Shown here piece after piece: positions 24,601-36,323 of a DNA stretch of 64,000 nt. The DNA lies in contig CM042685.1 in NCBI GenBank assembly GCA_023614405.1, positions 90,262,684-90,326,683 of the forward strand. The letters run 5' to 3'. The DNA is from Avena insularis (taxonomy: Eukaryota; Streptophyta; Magnoliopsida; Poales; Poaceae). How positions within the stretch are numbered: the stretch's first letter is position 1; the number at the start of each line of letters is the position of its first letter. The position numbers and the translations under genes are program-made. Under the pieces are notes generated by a model. It was not told the DNA's origin. It made no database searches and was given only the letters and a program-made list of their open reading frames with translations.

Positions 24601-25595
24601 TTTGTTCAGATGACAAATGGAAATGCTAAAGTCAGTCACTTGGGAGCAGTGTTTCCCACTATGGTCCCAATTAGCGTAGTTTTTCCCGCTGGACCTCCAA
24701 AAATTACCAAGATCCTCTGTCCCCTCCATGACCACCGCGTGCACTAGCCGACGGTAATTCCATGGCGGCCTGAGCCGCTTGAGCTGTGGTCTCGTGCACC
24801 TCCCTAGAGTCGCTTCACCGATGCCCACCCCACCAGATCTAGTTCACCAGGTCTCTCTTCCACTTCACCGTAGTCGCCGTATCGTTCACCATGCCAATGG
24901 CGTCATCAAACGCCCAAGCCCTACTTCCCTGCCACCAAATGGTACCCAATCGTATCGGAGCCGCCTCACCGGTGTTCACCGGACGGGATGTAGTCTAATG
25001 ATTTCTATGTCCATCGCTCCATACTAGCAGCACGGGCATTGCCGTGCAATACTCCAGATCTGCCTTAGCTACTCTCTCGTCCACCGTGCTTAAGCCGACA
25101 TCAATTTCCCAAGTTTTGCTTCCCCGACCGCCCAAGATCTTCTTCCCTAACCTCCCAAGATCTGCTTCCCCACAACCGGAACACCCTTAGTGACCTGTAC
25201 ATCACCCGCACATTACCGACGATGCTTAGACGCCTCTCCGACCAAGGTAAACAAATCTCCAACCCCTTTCTGTTTTGTCAGCAGTATAGCAGGTTCAGGC
25301 GTATTGCAATGAATTTAATTTTTGTAATCGTTCCAGTACATACAAGTCACTAGGCATGCTTGTTCTTTGTGCTATATACAAGGTCACTAGACATGTTGAT
25401 TTACATACAAAGTCATGCACATATTTGTTATTTTTTCATGCACATATTCTTATCTACTCCGTACAACAGTAATTGCCTGCTATTGTGTAGTTCTGGCAAA
25501 ATGTAAAGTCAGTGGAAAATATTAGTGTGGATTCCCTACTCCATAGTTACTGAATCTATCTAGTGGGGCCTGAGCTAAGTTCCTGCTATTATTTC
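24601..25595. other. Low-copy-looking stretch, possible 5' end of a gene
   Basis: A C-rich, CpG-containing segment (24700-25245) with repeated CCCAAGATCT(T/G)CTTCCC ends at ATGCTTAGACGCCTCTC and then CCAAG|GTAAAC (about 25224-25250), which has the look of a first exon and splice donor. AT-rich, intron-like sequence follows until Copia element G begins at 25596. No protein family can be recognised in the few codons available, and no downstream exon is in view, so this is only a candidate gene start cut by transposon insertion. Confidence 0.25.
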
Positions 25596-27906
25596 TGAAG
25601 GAAATGTGCCCTAGAGGCAAAGAATAAAGAAGTTTATTATACACATTCCATTAGTTTATAATAGTTTATGTCATGATACAACTATATAAATAAGGAATTA
25701 TTGATATACGTGTGATATATAAACAAACCCAAGCCCCTAGTAGCCTCTATTCTACTAGTTCATTGGTAAATGGATGGTCAAAGTTTTCCTAAACATGAAG
25801 GTTCTTCGGCACCTAATTGACAATGGAGCTATATCATTGGGGAATGAGATAGTGGACACTATTTCGTAGATTATTGTTGCAACATGATCATATCACAAAG
25901 TTCACAGTTGCAATTGTCATAAACATAGTGACTTGTTTCTCAGACTACGAGATCATATCAAATCACTGTTTCCCAAGGTTACTTTGATAATATTAAACAT
26001 CACTCAGTAATATGGTGGTCATAAAGGTGTTGTTGGGTGTACGGAGGAAACATGTAGAGGAGACTGCGTCAAGAGCAGGATTTGTACATCCATATGATGG
26101 AAGATACTCTGGTCCCACTCGGATAAGGTATATCAAATATGTTGCGCAAGATGTGATTAGATCACGGGATATCACTTATCGATACGAGTTTAAAGTAGCA
26201 TTGTCGATGATAAAATCTCGAACAATATAAGTATCACAGATACAAAAGAAACATAACACATAATGTTTTAGGTTCGAAATGATGGAGAATCGTGAGTGCA
26301 TAGGGGTCATCATGGGCATCCCGGTCCCGCTGATGATCATGCTTAGAGCTCATGTCTATGACATTCCTAAACCATAGGGACACACGCTTAAGGACTTTAC
26401 GACGCTTGAGATCTTCCTGTAAGAGGGAATCCTAAAAGAGATAAGAAGAGACATAAACTAGAAGTGTTCTGGGGAGATCCGAAGTGGTTCAGAGAAAGAA
26501 AGGAATAAGGAAAAGGGCTAAAAGGAGTTTCAGATAAATGGGAATTTGAATATGTATTTATTATATGCTAATTATGAATTAATATATTCTAAATAATATT
26601 TAAATTAATATTTATAAAGAAACTTTCTTATTAGGTTAAATCCCCGAAGTGAATTGATCTAGGAGAAAAAAGGAACTGCAAAAAAATAGAAAAATGGGAA
26701 ACAGCCCATGCCCACGTGGACAGAAAATAAGTTTCCTCCGCACGGGGGGCAACGGCCAGCAACAACCACCGCTGTGCTGGGCGAGCACCTGGGCCGAAGC
26801 GCCGGACCACGCCGGCTAGTTTCCCACCCTATGTTGCCGCACAGATGGTGGGCAGCGGGGGCGTGCGGCCCACCCGGGCATTACGACGCTAGCCGCTGCA
26901 CCGTGCGCTGGCAGGCCGCGTGTGCGTGCCAAACGGCCAAATGGGCTATCCGGTTGCTACAGCTGCAGGAGCTTACGAGCTGGGCAACCGGGTGGCTCTT
27001 ATGGCCTACCTGGGTTGCTTCCTCTTTGCTTGCTGGGCTGGGTGAAAACAGCCCATCCGGCTGGGATTTTTCTGCCCTCTTTTTGCCTTTACCTGTAGTC
27101 CCACACGGGGCACCTAAGAGGGAGGGCACCCTTCCCTTAGCCTATATATGGATGTGCCTCTAGATAGGATTAAACACACAATAATCTGAGATATTCCCTT
27201 TAGTTGGAATACTCCTCTCCCTTTCTCTTGTTGCCTCTACTATTGCACGGTCACAGGACTGAATATGTAGGCAAAGCTTTCTCTTCTGTGGCACGCCGTT
27301 GTGCTACCGGGGTTCTAGCCAGGAGGTCTACTTCCGCAACCTCTGTGGGATCGGAGACCTGGAGTCATCGTCTTGCACCGTATGCTTGTGGTAACTCGGT
27401 GGGGCTATTGAAGCTTCTAGGCCATCGTGCGAGGACCAGGACAAGGGGTGACTTGTGAGGAGCTTCGCAACCTTGAGGTCAGACAAGTACGGCTATATCA
27501 TCCACGCTTCTGCATGAGTGTAATCCTCTCTCGATCTTCAAGGGTACGTTTCTGCTGTCTCTCTCCATTAATACATTACTAGTAGATAGATCTTGGGCAT
27601 TCAGAGTTTCTTCCACTTAGCATAAATTTTTTATTTTCTGCACTGAACCCCAACAGTGGTATCAGAGCCAGATCTATGCGTATTATGCTAGTATGGAGTA
27701 GACACATGTAGAAGTGTGGGCATTGATACTCTAGTTGTGACCTTCCCATGTGTATTTGTTTATATTGCGGTACTGTGAGATGAAGCAGCCTGAACCAACC
27801 TAACACGTAATCTTACGCGAGACTGGTTCCACGCTCAACATACGGCTGGTACCATATAAGTGGCTCGTGGGTGTCTGTTTCTCTCGAACTAGCTGATATA
27901 GCATCT
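25596..27906 (+). mobile_element. Copia element G, 5' LTR and start of internal region
   Basis: The LTR begins TGAAGGAAATGTGCCCTAG and ends CCCCAACA at 27655 (2060 bp). It is followed at 27657 by the primer site TGGTATCAGAGC and about 240 bp of Copia leader similar to that of J. A TATA-like TATATATG lies near 27142. The element is cut at 27907 by element F, and its remainder must lie beyond the right end of the window. The expected TSD copy is ATTTC at 25591-25595. Start and leader place it in the same broad Angela-like Copia group as J, but the LTR body differs, so it is another family. The 151-codon GC-rich ORF at 26708 is in the LTR leader and is not a gene. Confidence 0.85.
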
Positions 27907-29286
27907 TGTTGGATCCACAATAGAGAAAACAAAAAAATTCCTACGATGGAAACAACTAAGTACCAAGATCTATCTATCTACTCAAAAAATTTAAGGAGGT
28001 TGTACTCGTGGATGATGTAGACAAACGCTTGCTGATCTCAAGATCGGTAAGAAGTCCAGCGCCGCAAATCAACAGCGCATCCATTCTCACACACACGTTC
28101 AAGCCACCGAACAACCTCCGCCTCCTCACTCCAGTGATGCAGCGAAAGCAACAAATCTTTCAAAACGAAAAGCCACCAGGAACATGTATCTTGCTAGTCC
28201 GACAACATGGGGAATAAACTAGAGGGGGAGAGAGATCCTTCACAAGGATATGTAAGTGTGAGAGACGGAGTAGGGGGCCTTTTATAGGAGGAGGGGGGCA
28301 CCCCAAGGGGTGTGGCCTGCGGCCATGGTGGCTTCCCCACCCCTTCCTCCATTCATGTGAGTGGAGATCCCACTCACCAAAAGTCCCTCCATATTCTCCA
28401 CTAAAAAACCCACTCAAATTCCCATTAAATTTCCACCAAATTTAATGTAATCTCTCATTAAATATAACTCCTTTTATCTATTTATTCATAATTTTGTCGA
28501 TTACATTAATTAACAAACATTCACATAAAACCCCTTGCTACTTTTCAATATCACATGCAGAACCAGTTTCTGCAATTTCGCCCGAAACAATTCCGCTGTC
28601 AATTGAAATAATTCCAGCGCTTTGCAATACTTACATTTAGAACATATTTTTTCCAAACGGTGTCAGTGTCTCTTAAGTATGTCATCTTACGGTTCACAAA
28701 TAATGCGGACATGATCAAGACCCCTCTTAGATCAATAATCAGAAGAGGGACCTAGAGACACATACTGACTCCCACACATTCAATGATGACTTCTTGCGAT
28801 CGTGAGAACCTTTTACGCTAGTATCTTAATCCCTTTGTCTCGTGATATATTACATGTCCGAGATTTGATCATCAGTATATCTATACCTAGTTTGATTTTG
28901 TTACCGACATTTACTTTTTTCTTGTTCCCATGATATAACATTCTAGTGATCTCATCACTTGCTTGCAAGCTAACTAATGTGATATCAGCGAGAGGGATCG
29001 AAGTATATCTCTCCGTCATTGGGATGGAAAAATTCCACTATTGATCCATGAGCATCTACATAACACCTTCGTCGCACTCAACCCACCTTTATAGTCACCC
29101 TGTTACGGTGTGACATTTGATGTTATGAAGATACTCTTCTAGTGTTAGTGATTGACATGATCTCATGGTATAAGGATTAGGATTACTTTGCATGATGTTA
29201 TAGCAATATAAACACAATGAATTTGATAGTAATGCTATACTTTGGATGAATGTTCATCAAACCATTCCAATAATGTTTTGACCTTG

Positions 29287-31327
29287 TGAAAGAACATGTG
29301 TGCCCCCATGTGTGGTTTTGGTAATTAGTGACAATGTTTTATGGACTTATGTTTGCATTGATTTTTACTTGTAGGATTTGTCCATAGACAATGCTAGAAC
29401 CATATGGTGGCTTCAAGGTTGGAATAATAATAAAGTGAAGAAGATCAAGTGTTGATCAAGGTTTCATAAGATGATCTCAAGTGTATCGTACCATCCTTAT
29501 GGTGATCATGGATATGTGAAGATATGCCTAAAAGAGAGGCTCTTCCATAGTGGAGTATGGGGGAGCATCTTCACCAAGCTAGTGCAATCAAGAAAGGTGC
29601 TCCATCCTGAGGTGTGGAATATACAAGGCAAAGGTTTGATATTGATAGGGTTTCTTTCTAACTAGTCTCGTGGTGTTAGTTGGAGAGACCGGTTTATAGG
29701 ATAGATAACGGTACTATCAAGAGGGGCTCTCAAGTGAGTAACTTGATCATATCCCTCGGTGAGAGCTCAAACCTTTGCATACTTGGCATCATATTTCTTG
29801 TTTCTTATTTGGTTCTTATCCATGAGAGGATTTAGATATTGTGTCAATCTCTATGACAAGCTTAAGTTCATCGAAAACGGATTTCATATGCATTCTCTAT
29901 TGTGTTTTCGATATTGGAGGTTTTACCGGTTTGTCTTTTATAGATAAGTTAAACCTTTCATCATTTGGTTCTATCTTCCATTGCTGGACTATGATGGTTC
30001 CCTGCATGATCTTGTAGAGATCGTTACTATCTTCTAAACGAGCCCAAGATCTTCAAAATCGGAGTCTGTATGAAAAAGTTATGATGGTTTCAGTTTTGCT
30101 GTTCCTGCCAGTTTTCAAGGGGGCGGATTATCCGGCCATGGGGGCGGATTATCCGGCCCAATTTTTGGAAAACGGCTAAGGACTTTGAGGCGTGGCTCCC
30201 AGTAATAGGGGCGGATTTTTTGGCTCGTGCCGCCCCAAATATCCACCCCTATACTGAGGCTCGCGCCGCCAAGTCCTTAGCCATTTTTTGGCCCGGGGAA
30301 CCCAGAATATCCGGGGGAGGGGCGGATTATCCATCCTGGAAGGTCCCAAACGGTCATATTTCATTGGGGAGGGGTATAAATAGACCCCTTCTTGCTCGTT
30401 AGGCCCGTTGCTTGAATTCTCTCTCTCCTCCATTGTTTTGACCTTGAAGAGCTTGCAAATACTCTCAATCCCTCCCATATTTCTTGAATCTTTTTGGGGG
30501 ATTTGAAAGGGGAGATCTAGATCTACAACTCCACCAATCCATCTCTCCTCTATGTGAGGGGAACATATTGGGATCTAGATCTTGGGGTTTATTTTGTGGA
30601 TTTCCTCGTGTGTTCTTCCTCTCTTATTCTCCCGCTAGCTTTTGTAGCTTTTGTGGAATTTGGGAGAGAAGGACTTGAGAACTTCCTGTGTTCTTGCCAT
30701 TGCATTTGGTGCATCGGTTTGAGTTCTCCTCGGAGGATTTGGTGAGTGAAAGTTGAGAAGCTTTTTACTCTTGGGTTCTTGGAACCCTAGACGGTTTGTT
30801 GGTGTTGCAGGTTGTGCCCTTGGTGGCGTTTGTTGGGAGCCTCCGATTAAGTTGTGGAGAAGTGCCCCAACCTTGTGAGAGGTTCCGGTTGCCACCGACA
30901 AGTGCACCGATAGTGGAAGTGTGGATCGATCCCGTTGGGGTGAGATTCACCGGAGAATAAGGGAGGCCTTTTGTGGCGTAGATGGTTTGATACCACCCCC
31001 TCTCCAACGAGACGTACTCTCTTTATGGGAGGAACTCGGTAATAAATCATCGTCTCCGTGTGCCTCGGTTATCTCTATACCTGAGCTATTTACTTATGCA
31101 CTTTACTTTGTGATAGCCTTCGTGCTTGAATTATTATATCTAGCTATCACATAATAGCTTTTTTGCTTAGCATAAGTTGTTGGTACACATAGGTGAACCG
31201 TAGTTTATATAGGTTTTGTGCTTGACAAAGTAAACGCTAGTTTTATTCCGCCTTTGTTAAGCCCATCTCGTAAAAGTTTTAAACCGCCTATTCACCCCCC
31301 CTCTTGGCGGCATCTGTATCCTTTTCA
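29287..31327 (+). repeat. LTR 1 of T
   Basis: 2041 bp. TATAAATA at 30375-30382. It differs from LTRs 2 and 3 at many shared positions, including C-to-T changes at CG sites, and lacks about 15 bp of the palindrome cluster near 30225. Confidence 0.93.
30119..30335 (+). promoter_or_regulatory. GGCGGATTATCC repeat cluster upstream of TATA, LTR 1
   Basis: Copies of GGGGCGGATTATCC(G/A)(G/T)CC start near 30121, 30141 and 30318, with a degenerate copy near 30208. All lie within 260 bp upstream of the TATA box at 30375. The fully palindromic copy seen in LTRs 2 and 3 is missing here. Confidence 0.6.
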
Positions 31328-31329
31328 AT

Positions 31330-31341
31330 TGGTATCAGAGC
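31330..31341 (+). other. Primer binding site of T, first internal region
   Basis: TGGTATCAGAGC, complementary to initiator methionine tRNA, lies two bases after the LTR end. The second internal region has the same site at 38381-38392. Confidence 0.8.
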
Positions 31342-31381
31342 CCGGTCTCTCATTTTAGGCTTCACCGCCTTGAGGGTAAAT

Positions 31382-32050
31382 ATGTCGGCTAGGGGATTAG
31401 TGCACAAGGACACACTCACATTCGATGGCACAAATTATGATGCTTGGAAAATTCGCATGCTCAATTTATTTCGGGAAATTCACCTAATTATCGAGGGATA
31501 TCTATATGTGGGTTTCTCTTCTCCCGTGGATACCCAAAATGAATCTTTAGAGGAGAAGTTGAACTCTCATATAGATGCTCTAGCTACTAAAATTCTTTTG
31601 CATGTTGTGAGCAATGTAGTTCTTTATTCTATCATGCCTTATTCAAGCGCTCGTGAGATATGGACCAAGCTTCAAGATAAATATAGCAAGTCCAACATTA
31701 TTGAGGATGATTGTGTTGCTTCCACTTCCAGTCGAGATGAGTTCTCATCGTCTACCACCTCACCAACATGTGATGTTTCACTAGGTAATGATACAGTGAG
31801 TGGTGATAGAAATTGCAATATGGATAGTGTGCTTACTATTTGTAATCCTTCATCCCTATCTAGTTACAATGATCTATCTTCAGACCTTAACACTTCTAGC
31901 ACTCACAACTCCTTACATGCTAGTGTTGATAGTCCTTGCATATCATGTATTAATGGCTTGAATAAATCTCATGGTGATATGCTTGTGTTGTCTTGTTGCC
32001 ATGATAAAAATGCCTCTATTTCCTCTAGTTCTTGTGTTTCTAACCTGTAG
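31382..32050 (+). pseudogene. Gag of T, copy 1, N-terminal part
   Basis: Starts at ATG 31382, 55 bases after the LTR end. The peptide opens MSARGLVHKDTLTFDGTNYD and reads AWKIRMLNLFREIH, then REIWTKLQDKYS. This is the pattern of the DUF4219/UBN2-type Gag core of plant Copia-related elements, in which a conserved 'F.G.NY..W' motif starts the domain. A Ser/Cys/Asn-rich tail follows. The frame ends at a stop at 32048, where copy 2 still has the extra base that keeps the frame to the following segment. A single-base deletion near 32044 thus separates this part from the downstream 573-codon frame. Confidence 0.75.
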
Positions 32051-32067
32051 AGGAAAATGAAGATTCT

Positions 32068-33789
32068 ATGGGCCAAGACAAGATCTTGAATAGAGCTACA
32101 AGTGCAATCTCATCATCACCTTCCTTCGGTTCTCACATATGCCTTATGGCTAAGGGAACAAAGGTAACCTCTTTGGATCCCATTCTATCTCATGATGATG
32201 ATGAGGTTGAGAATGATAATGATGATTATCGAGGTAAGTATGATATTACCTCTATTAAGAAAATGGGAGAGGTTGTCTATAGAGCTCTCTTCAAACATAA
32301 AATTGCTTCCTCCAACTTTATTGAAATATTGCATTATGCTATAGAAGGCAATGATCTTATTAAGGAACAAGAAAACATAATTGATGAAAAATTTGCGCTT
32401 GAGCGTGAGTATGCTAATGAAATTGCTCAACTAAAGGACTCCCTTGAAGACGAACAAACCTCCAAAGAATCTCTTGAGGAGACTTTTACTCTAGAATTAT
32501 CTAGAGTAAAGGAATACCATAATAGAGAACTTGCGGTGGCAAACTCCTTCAAGATTAAAAATGATGAACTTGAAGTTGCTTATGCTAAACTTGTTGAAGA
32601 TTTTAAGCACCTTGAAAATGGCTCTCGGGTCGTTAAGAGGGAGCTCATCAAACTCACTGAGTCGCATGAGCAACTTAAAGCTTCATATTCTAAAGAGCTT
32701 GCCATGTTTCCCTCACCTCTTGCAAATAGTGATCATGCTTGTGCTACTAACTCTATTTCTTGTGAAGAATCTATTTTGAAGGAGAATGTTGAGCTAAAGG
32801 CTCAACTTGCGTTGCTAACTAGCAACTATGGGAAATTAGAAGAAAGTCATGTTAAGCTCTCGATCTCGCATGAGGATCTTCTAGTCTCCCATGGTAGGCT
32901 AAAGTTAGCTCATGAGGCCATCGTGTCAAAGGTAACATCTAGTGGGCCTCATGTGGACATTAGCACTATATCTACTCCAAATGTTATATTGCCATGTGCT
33001 AGTCCTTGTAATTCATCCTCTCACAACCATGCTATATCTTGTGATGAATTATATTCTGTGCCTTGTTGCTCTAACAATGTAGCATCTACTTCCTCTAGTA
33101 CTTTTGTTGAAACTAACCATGTAGAGGAAATCAAAGAGCTCAAGGCTCAAGTCACTTCTTTGAAGAATGACTTGAAAAAGGGTCATCAAGGGAAGGCCGC
33201 ACTCAACAAAATCTTGAGTGTGCAAAAATCCCCCAATGACAAGAGTGGGCTTGGATTCAACTCAAATGTCAAGAACAAGTCCACTATCAAGTTGAAGCAC
33301 AAGGACAACAAGAAGAATGGCCAAGATCAAGTAAAGAATCCGGCCAACATTGTTTGCTTCAAGTGCAAGGAAGAAGGGCACCATGTTAGATCTTGCCCAT
33401 TGAAGAAAAAGCCTCTTAGTGTGAAGCAACAAGGGAAGTGGCCTCAAGCTCCACCTCAAGTCATTAATGGGCCTCTTCCTAAGAGGACTACTCGAGCTCC
33501 TCCTCGAGTTGTGGCTTCACCTAAGAATAAAGATGGCAAGAGTAGAACTTGCTACATATGCCGTAAGAAAGGGCACATTTCTTCCTCATGCACTATTGGT
33601 ATCTCCTCATCCAACCCTATGATTATTGATGATGCTTATTCTCTTTGTAAGGATGAGGTTGGCAATGTGTTTGCCAAATTTGTTGGTGCTCAATGTGGTT
33701 TCAAGAAAAGAACCATTTGGGTTGCCAAGCCTATTGTGACTAACCTCTTAGGACCCAACTTGGTTGGGGACCAACAAGCCAAAACTTGA
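32068..33789 (+). CDS. Gag of T, copy 1, C-terminal part with two zinc knuckles
   Basis: 573 open codons. The middle (about residues 100-290) is a long heptad-rich coiled coil with internal repeats (ELEVAYAKLVEDFKHLE, KLEESHVKLSISHEDL), followed by a basic linker. There are two CCHC zinc knuckles: CFKCKEEGHHVRSC near residue 430 and CYICRKKGHISSSC near residue 495, both with the standard C-x2-C-x4-H-x4-C spacing. It ends in a tail with TIWVAKPIVTNLLGPNLVG and then a stop, where autonomous relatives would continue into protease. Nucleic-acid binding and particle assembly are the known roles of such domains. This half is unbroken; the N-terminal half is separated from it by a 1-base deletion. 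Confidence 0.75.
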   Translation: MGQDKILNRATSAISSSPSFGSHICLMAKGTKVTSLDPILSHDDDEVENDNDDYRGKYDITSIKKMGEVVYRALFKHKIASSNFIEILHYAIEGNDLIKEQENIIDEKFALEREYANEIAQLKDSLEDEQTSKESLEETFTLELSRVKEYHNRELAVANSFKIKNDELEVAYAKLVEDFKHLENGSRVVKRELIKLTESHEQLKASYSKELAMFPSPLANSDHACATNSISCEESILKENVELKAQLALLTSNYGKLEESHVKLSISHEDLLVSHGRLKLAHEAIVSKVTSSGPHVDISTISTPNVILPCASPCNSSSHNHAISCDELYSVPCCSNNVASTSSSTFVETNHVEEIKELKAQVTSLKNDLKKGHQGKAALNKILSVQKSPNDKSGLGFNSNVKNKSTIKLKHKDNKKNGQDQVKNPANIVCFKCKEEGHHVRSCPLKKKPLSVKQQGKWPQAPPQVINGPLPKRTTRAPPRVVASPKNKDGKSRTCYICRKKGHISSSCTIGISSSNPMIIDDAYSLCKDEVGNVFAKFVGAQCGFKKRTIWVAKPIVTNLLGPNLVGDQQAKT

Positions 33790-36307
33790 TCAATAGTTAT
33801 TGTTGGAGGGCATTGGAGACTTGGCTACATCACGAAGAATTGAGGGATCTTCATCTAGTATATTTGTCAAGTCAAGTCATGTGGATTATATTGCCTATAT
33901 TATATATATCCAATGTTCCTCCTTGCGGTAACAAATTCTTAACTTATTACATTGAAATTTACTCGCCCCCTTGTGCATATGTTGGTTTTGTATCTTCCAT
34001 GCTTCTGTACATGTTGTGCTTTCCACTTAATTATCTTGAGGAATCAAGCATATTTTTGTGTATGATTAGGTGGCACACCATGTATGTGTGTTTCTTATGT
34101 TTGAGCCTTCATTGGTTATATTTGGTATCTTATTTGGCTCTTGTGAGAGATTAATGGACTATCCCATTTTGGGGAAGTGTTATGCTTGGGCATTCCACAA
34201 TCCTAAAAATGTGTGTATATGAGAAATTTAAGTCTATAATGTCCATTAATTATATCTATTTGGATCCGTTGCCTCATATTGGTTTTATGGTAGTATCACA
34301 TTATGGGGGAGTCATATGCTTAGTGAATATTACAATCCTAAAAAAATGTGAATATTCGAAGTTGTGTCACTTAGAATTGATATGGATAATTATCTAGCGC
34401 CTATGTGACACATTTGCTCATACAAGTTCCAATTTCCTTGAATGCATTTATTGATCATATTTTGGATCTTGTATATGAGAGTGTTTCTTGTTATGTGTTT
34501 CCTCATATTTAGATCTCTATATCATCATGGAAACCGTTTGCTTCAAGTTAATCTAATCACTAGTGATTGTGTGACTATTGGAATCTACCAAGAATCTTGT
34601 TTGATGTATCATGCTTAATTCTGATATTTTGTTATATGCTTCTTGTTGTGACTATGATCTTGGATATCCATGCAAGCTACCTTGGGAAAATTATTCCCAA
34701 TATTTCTTGTCCTTGGACAATGAGTACTCAATTTATAGTAGAATTTATTGATCATATTCACTTTGGCCTTTGTTTAATTTTATCCTATCTTTGGCCAAGA
34801 AAATGTTTTGTGTTGTCTCTGAAGCCTTCCTTGCTTCTTTTGGATCTTCTTATTTTATTGATATCCTCTTGTGTTTTTCTTATTGTAGGTAGTAGTGATG
34901 ATCCCATTTGTGTGCATTTTTCATTCAAAATAAAATTCTATATAATGTACTACTTATGGGTGAGCTCTCGTATATTATCTAGAACAATCTTTTTATGCTT
35001 CCTTGTTTGATCCATATCGGGTTTTATGTGCTTGGAAGTTTGATCTATTCGTTTTGGCATTTTGTGCCATCATGAAAAGTTTGGAGAGTTTGGTTTACTT
35101 GTTGGAACCTTACTCTTTTTGGGAGTTGGTTTTGTCCTTTTATGTTATTTATTGTATATCTTCCTTGTGTGTGCTTGTTTTGTTATGGGCATATGTCTTT
35201 GTGATGTTATCCATTTAGAAACATACACACATATATGTGAAGATAATGTTAGTTGGTTTTTAATCCTTGGAGACCACCTTTCTATTCCTTTTGATTCTTT
35301 GGTGGCTTCCAAATTTAATTGCCTATGGGCGCTTGTTCCTATTTTTTGCATCTTTGGGCACTCATATTTGTTCTCTCATGCCTTGTATTGTTCAATGAAC
35401 TTGGATGAGTGAGGATTCCATGATTATGCACCTTGCTCCCAAATGCAATTATCATAATTGGTGCATTATCTTTGGGAAGCTCATCTAATTACTTTAATAA
35501 TGCTCATTTATCTTCTGTCACATTTATTGTGCCTTAAATGTTTATGGGGGAGTGAGGATTCCATATTTGTGCATTTTTGTATTGAAATACACCGATTTTA
35601 AAGTATGCACAAATCTTGGGGAGCTTCTCAATTTTATTTAAGCATTTATTTGATCTTTCATGTGTTGTGTTTTAAATTCTTATGGGGGAACAAGGATTCC
35701 ATATTTGTGCATTATGTATTCCAATGCATTTATTTTAAAATTGTGCACAAATATAGGAGAGCTTCTCTATTTGTTATTTAAAACACTCATTTGCTCACAT
35801 CATAATATCTTGTAGTTTCCATTTGGACTCATTTGTTGTTTTCAAATTGGTTTGTCGGATCTTGTCATTGCTTGCGTCTTTTATTTTATTCCTTTGGCAA
35901 TCTTCGGATCCTCGATATAGTTCTACTCCCTCCCAAGTATTCATCATTGTATATGTGCGAAGACACCTTTGGAGGAATTATTACTATATTGGTCGTCTAG
36001 AACTATTCACCCATTTTGGTAATCGATGCCAATGGGGGAGATGTTTTGGAGGGTTTAAGGGAAGTTTGTTCTTAAGCATTTTCCTCTCATGCTCTTGCAT
36101 CTTTGTTTTTGCTTTGCATGTTGAATATATAGAGGAAACTCCACCAACGGTAATGGTTCATTACACACTCATATATTGTGGGGGAGCTTGCTCTATATAT
36201 TATGGGCGTACCAACATCACATACTTGTGTAGTATTTGATGTTGGCGCAACCATTTTTATTTGTTAAGTTGATTATATAAACCCTCTCAAAGGATTGTCA
36301 TCAATTA
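33790..36307 (+). other. Non-coding 3' half of T's first internal region, with polypurine-like repeats
   Basis: About 2.5 kb without any pol motif. Short hydrophobic frames here are T-rich chance ORFs. (A)TGGGGGA(G/A) motifs recur near 34305, 35545, 35683, 36031 and 36179 before the true polypurine tract near 36311, and a variant TTTGGGGAAG lies near 34170. Several are followed by similar text (AGGATTCCATATTTGTGCAT). The second internal region (40844-43324) has the same layout. Confidence 0.7.
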
Positions 36308-36323
36308 CCAAAATGGGGGAGAT
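36308..36323 (+). other. Polypurine tract of T, first internal region
   Basis: ACCAAAATGGGGGAGAT lies directly before LTR 2. The same tract precedes LTR 3 at 43325-43340. Confidence 0.8.

Noticed and set aside
26708..27163. 151-codon ORF
   Set aside because: Lies in the GC-rich leader of Copia G's LTR and has no recognisable domain.
30119..31154. ORFs repeated three times within T's LTRs
   Set aside because: They repeat because the LTR repeats; opposite-strand and overlapping frames with no protein family.
33786..36239. Series of hydrophobic ORFs (60-147 codons) that could be membrane proteins
   Set aside because: The T-rich composition produces Leu/Phe/Cys-rich frames in all three phases; none keeps a motif, and several differ between the two copies of T.
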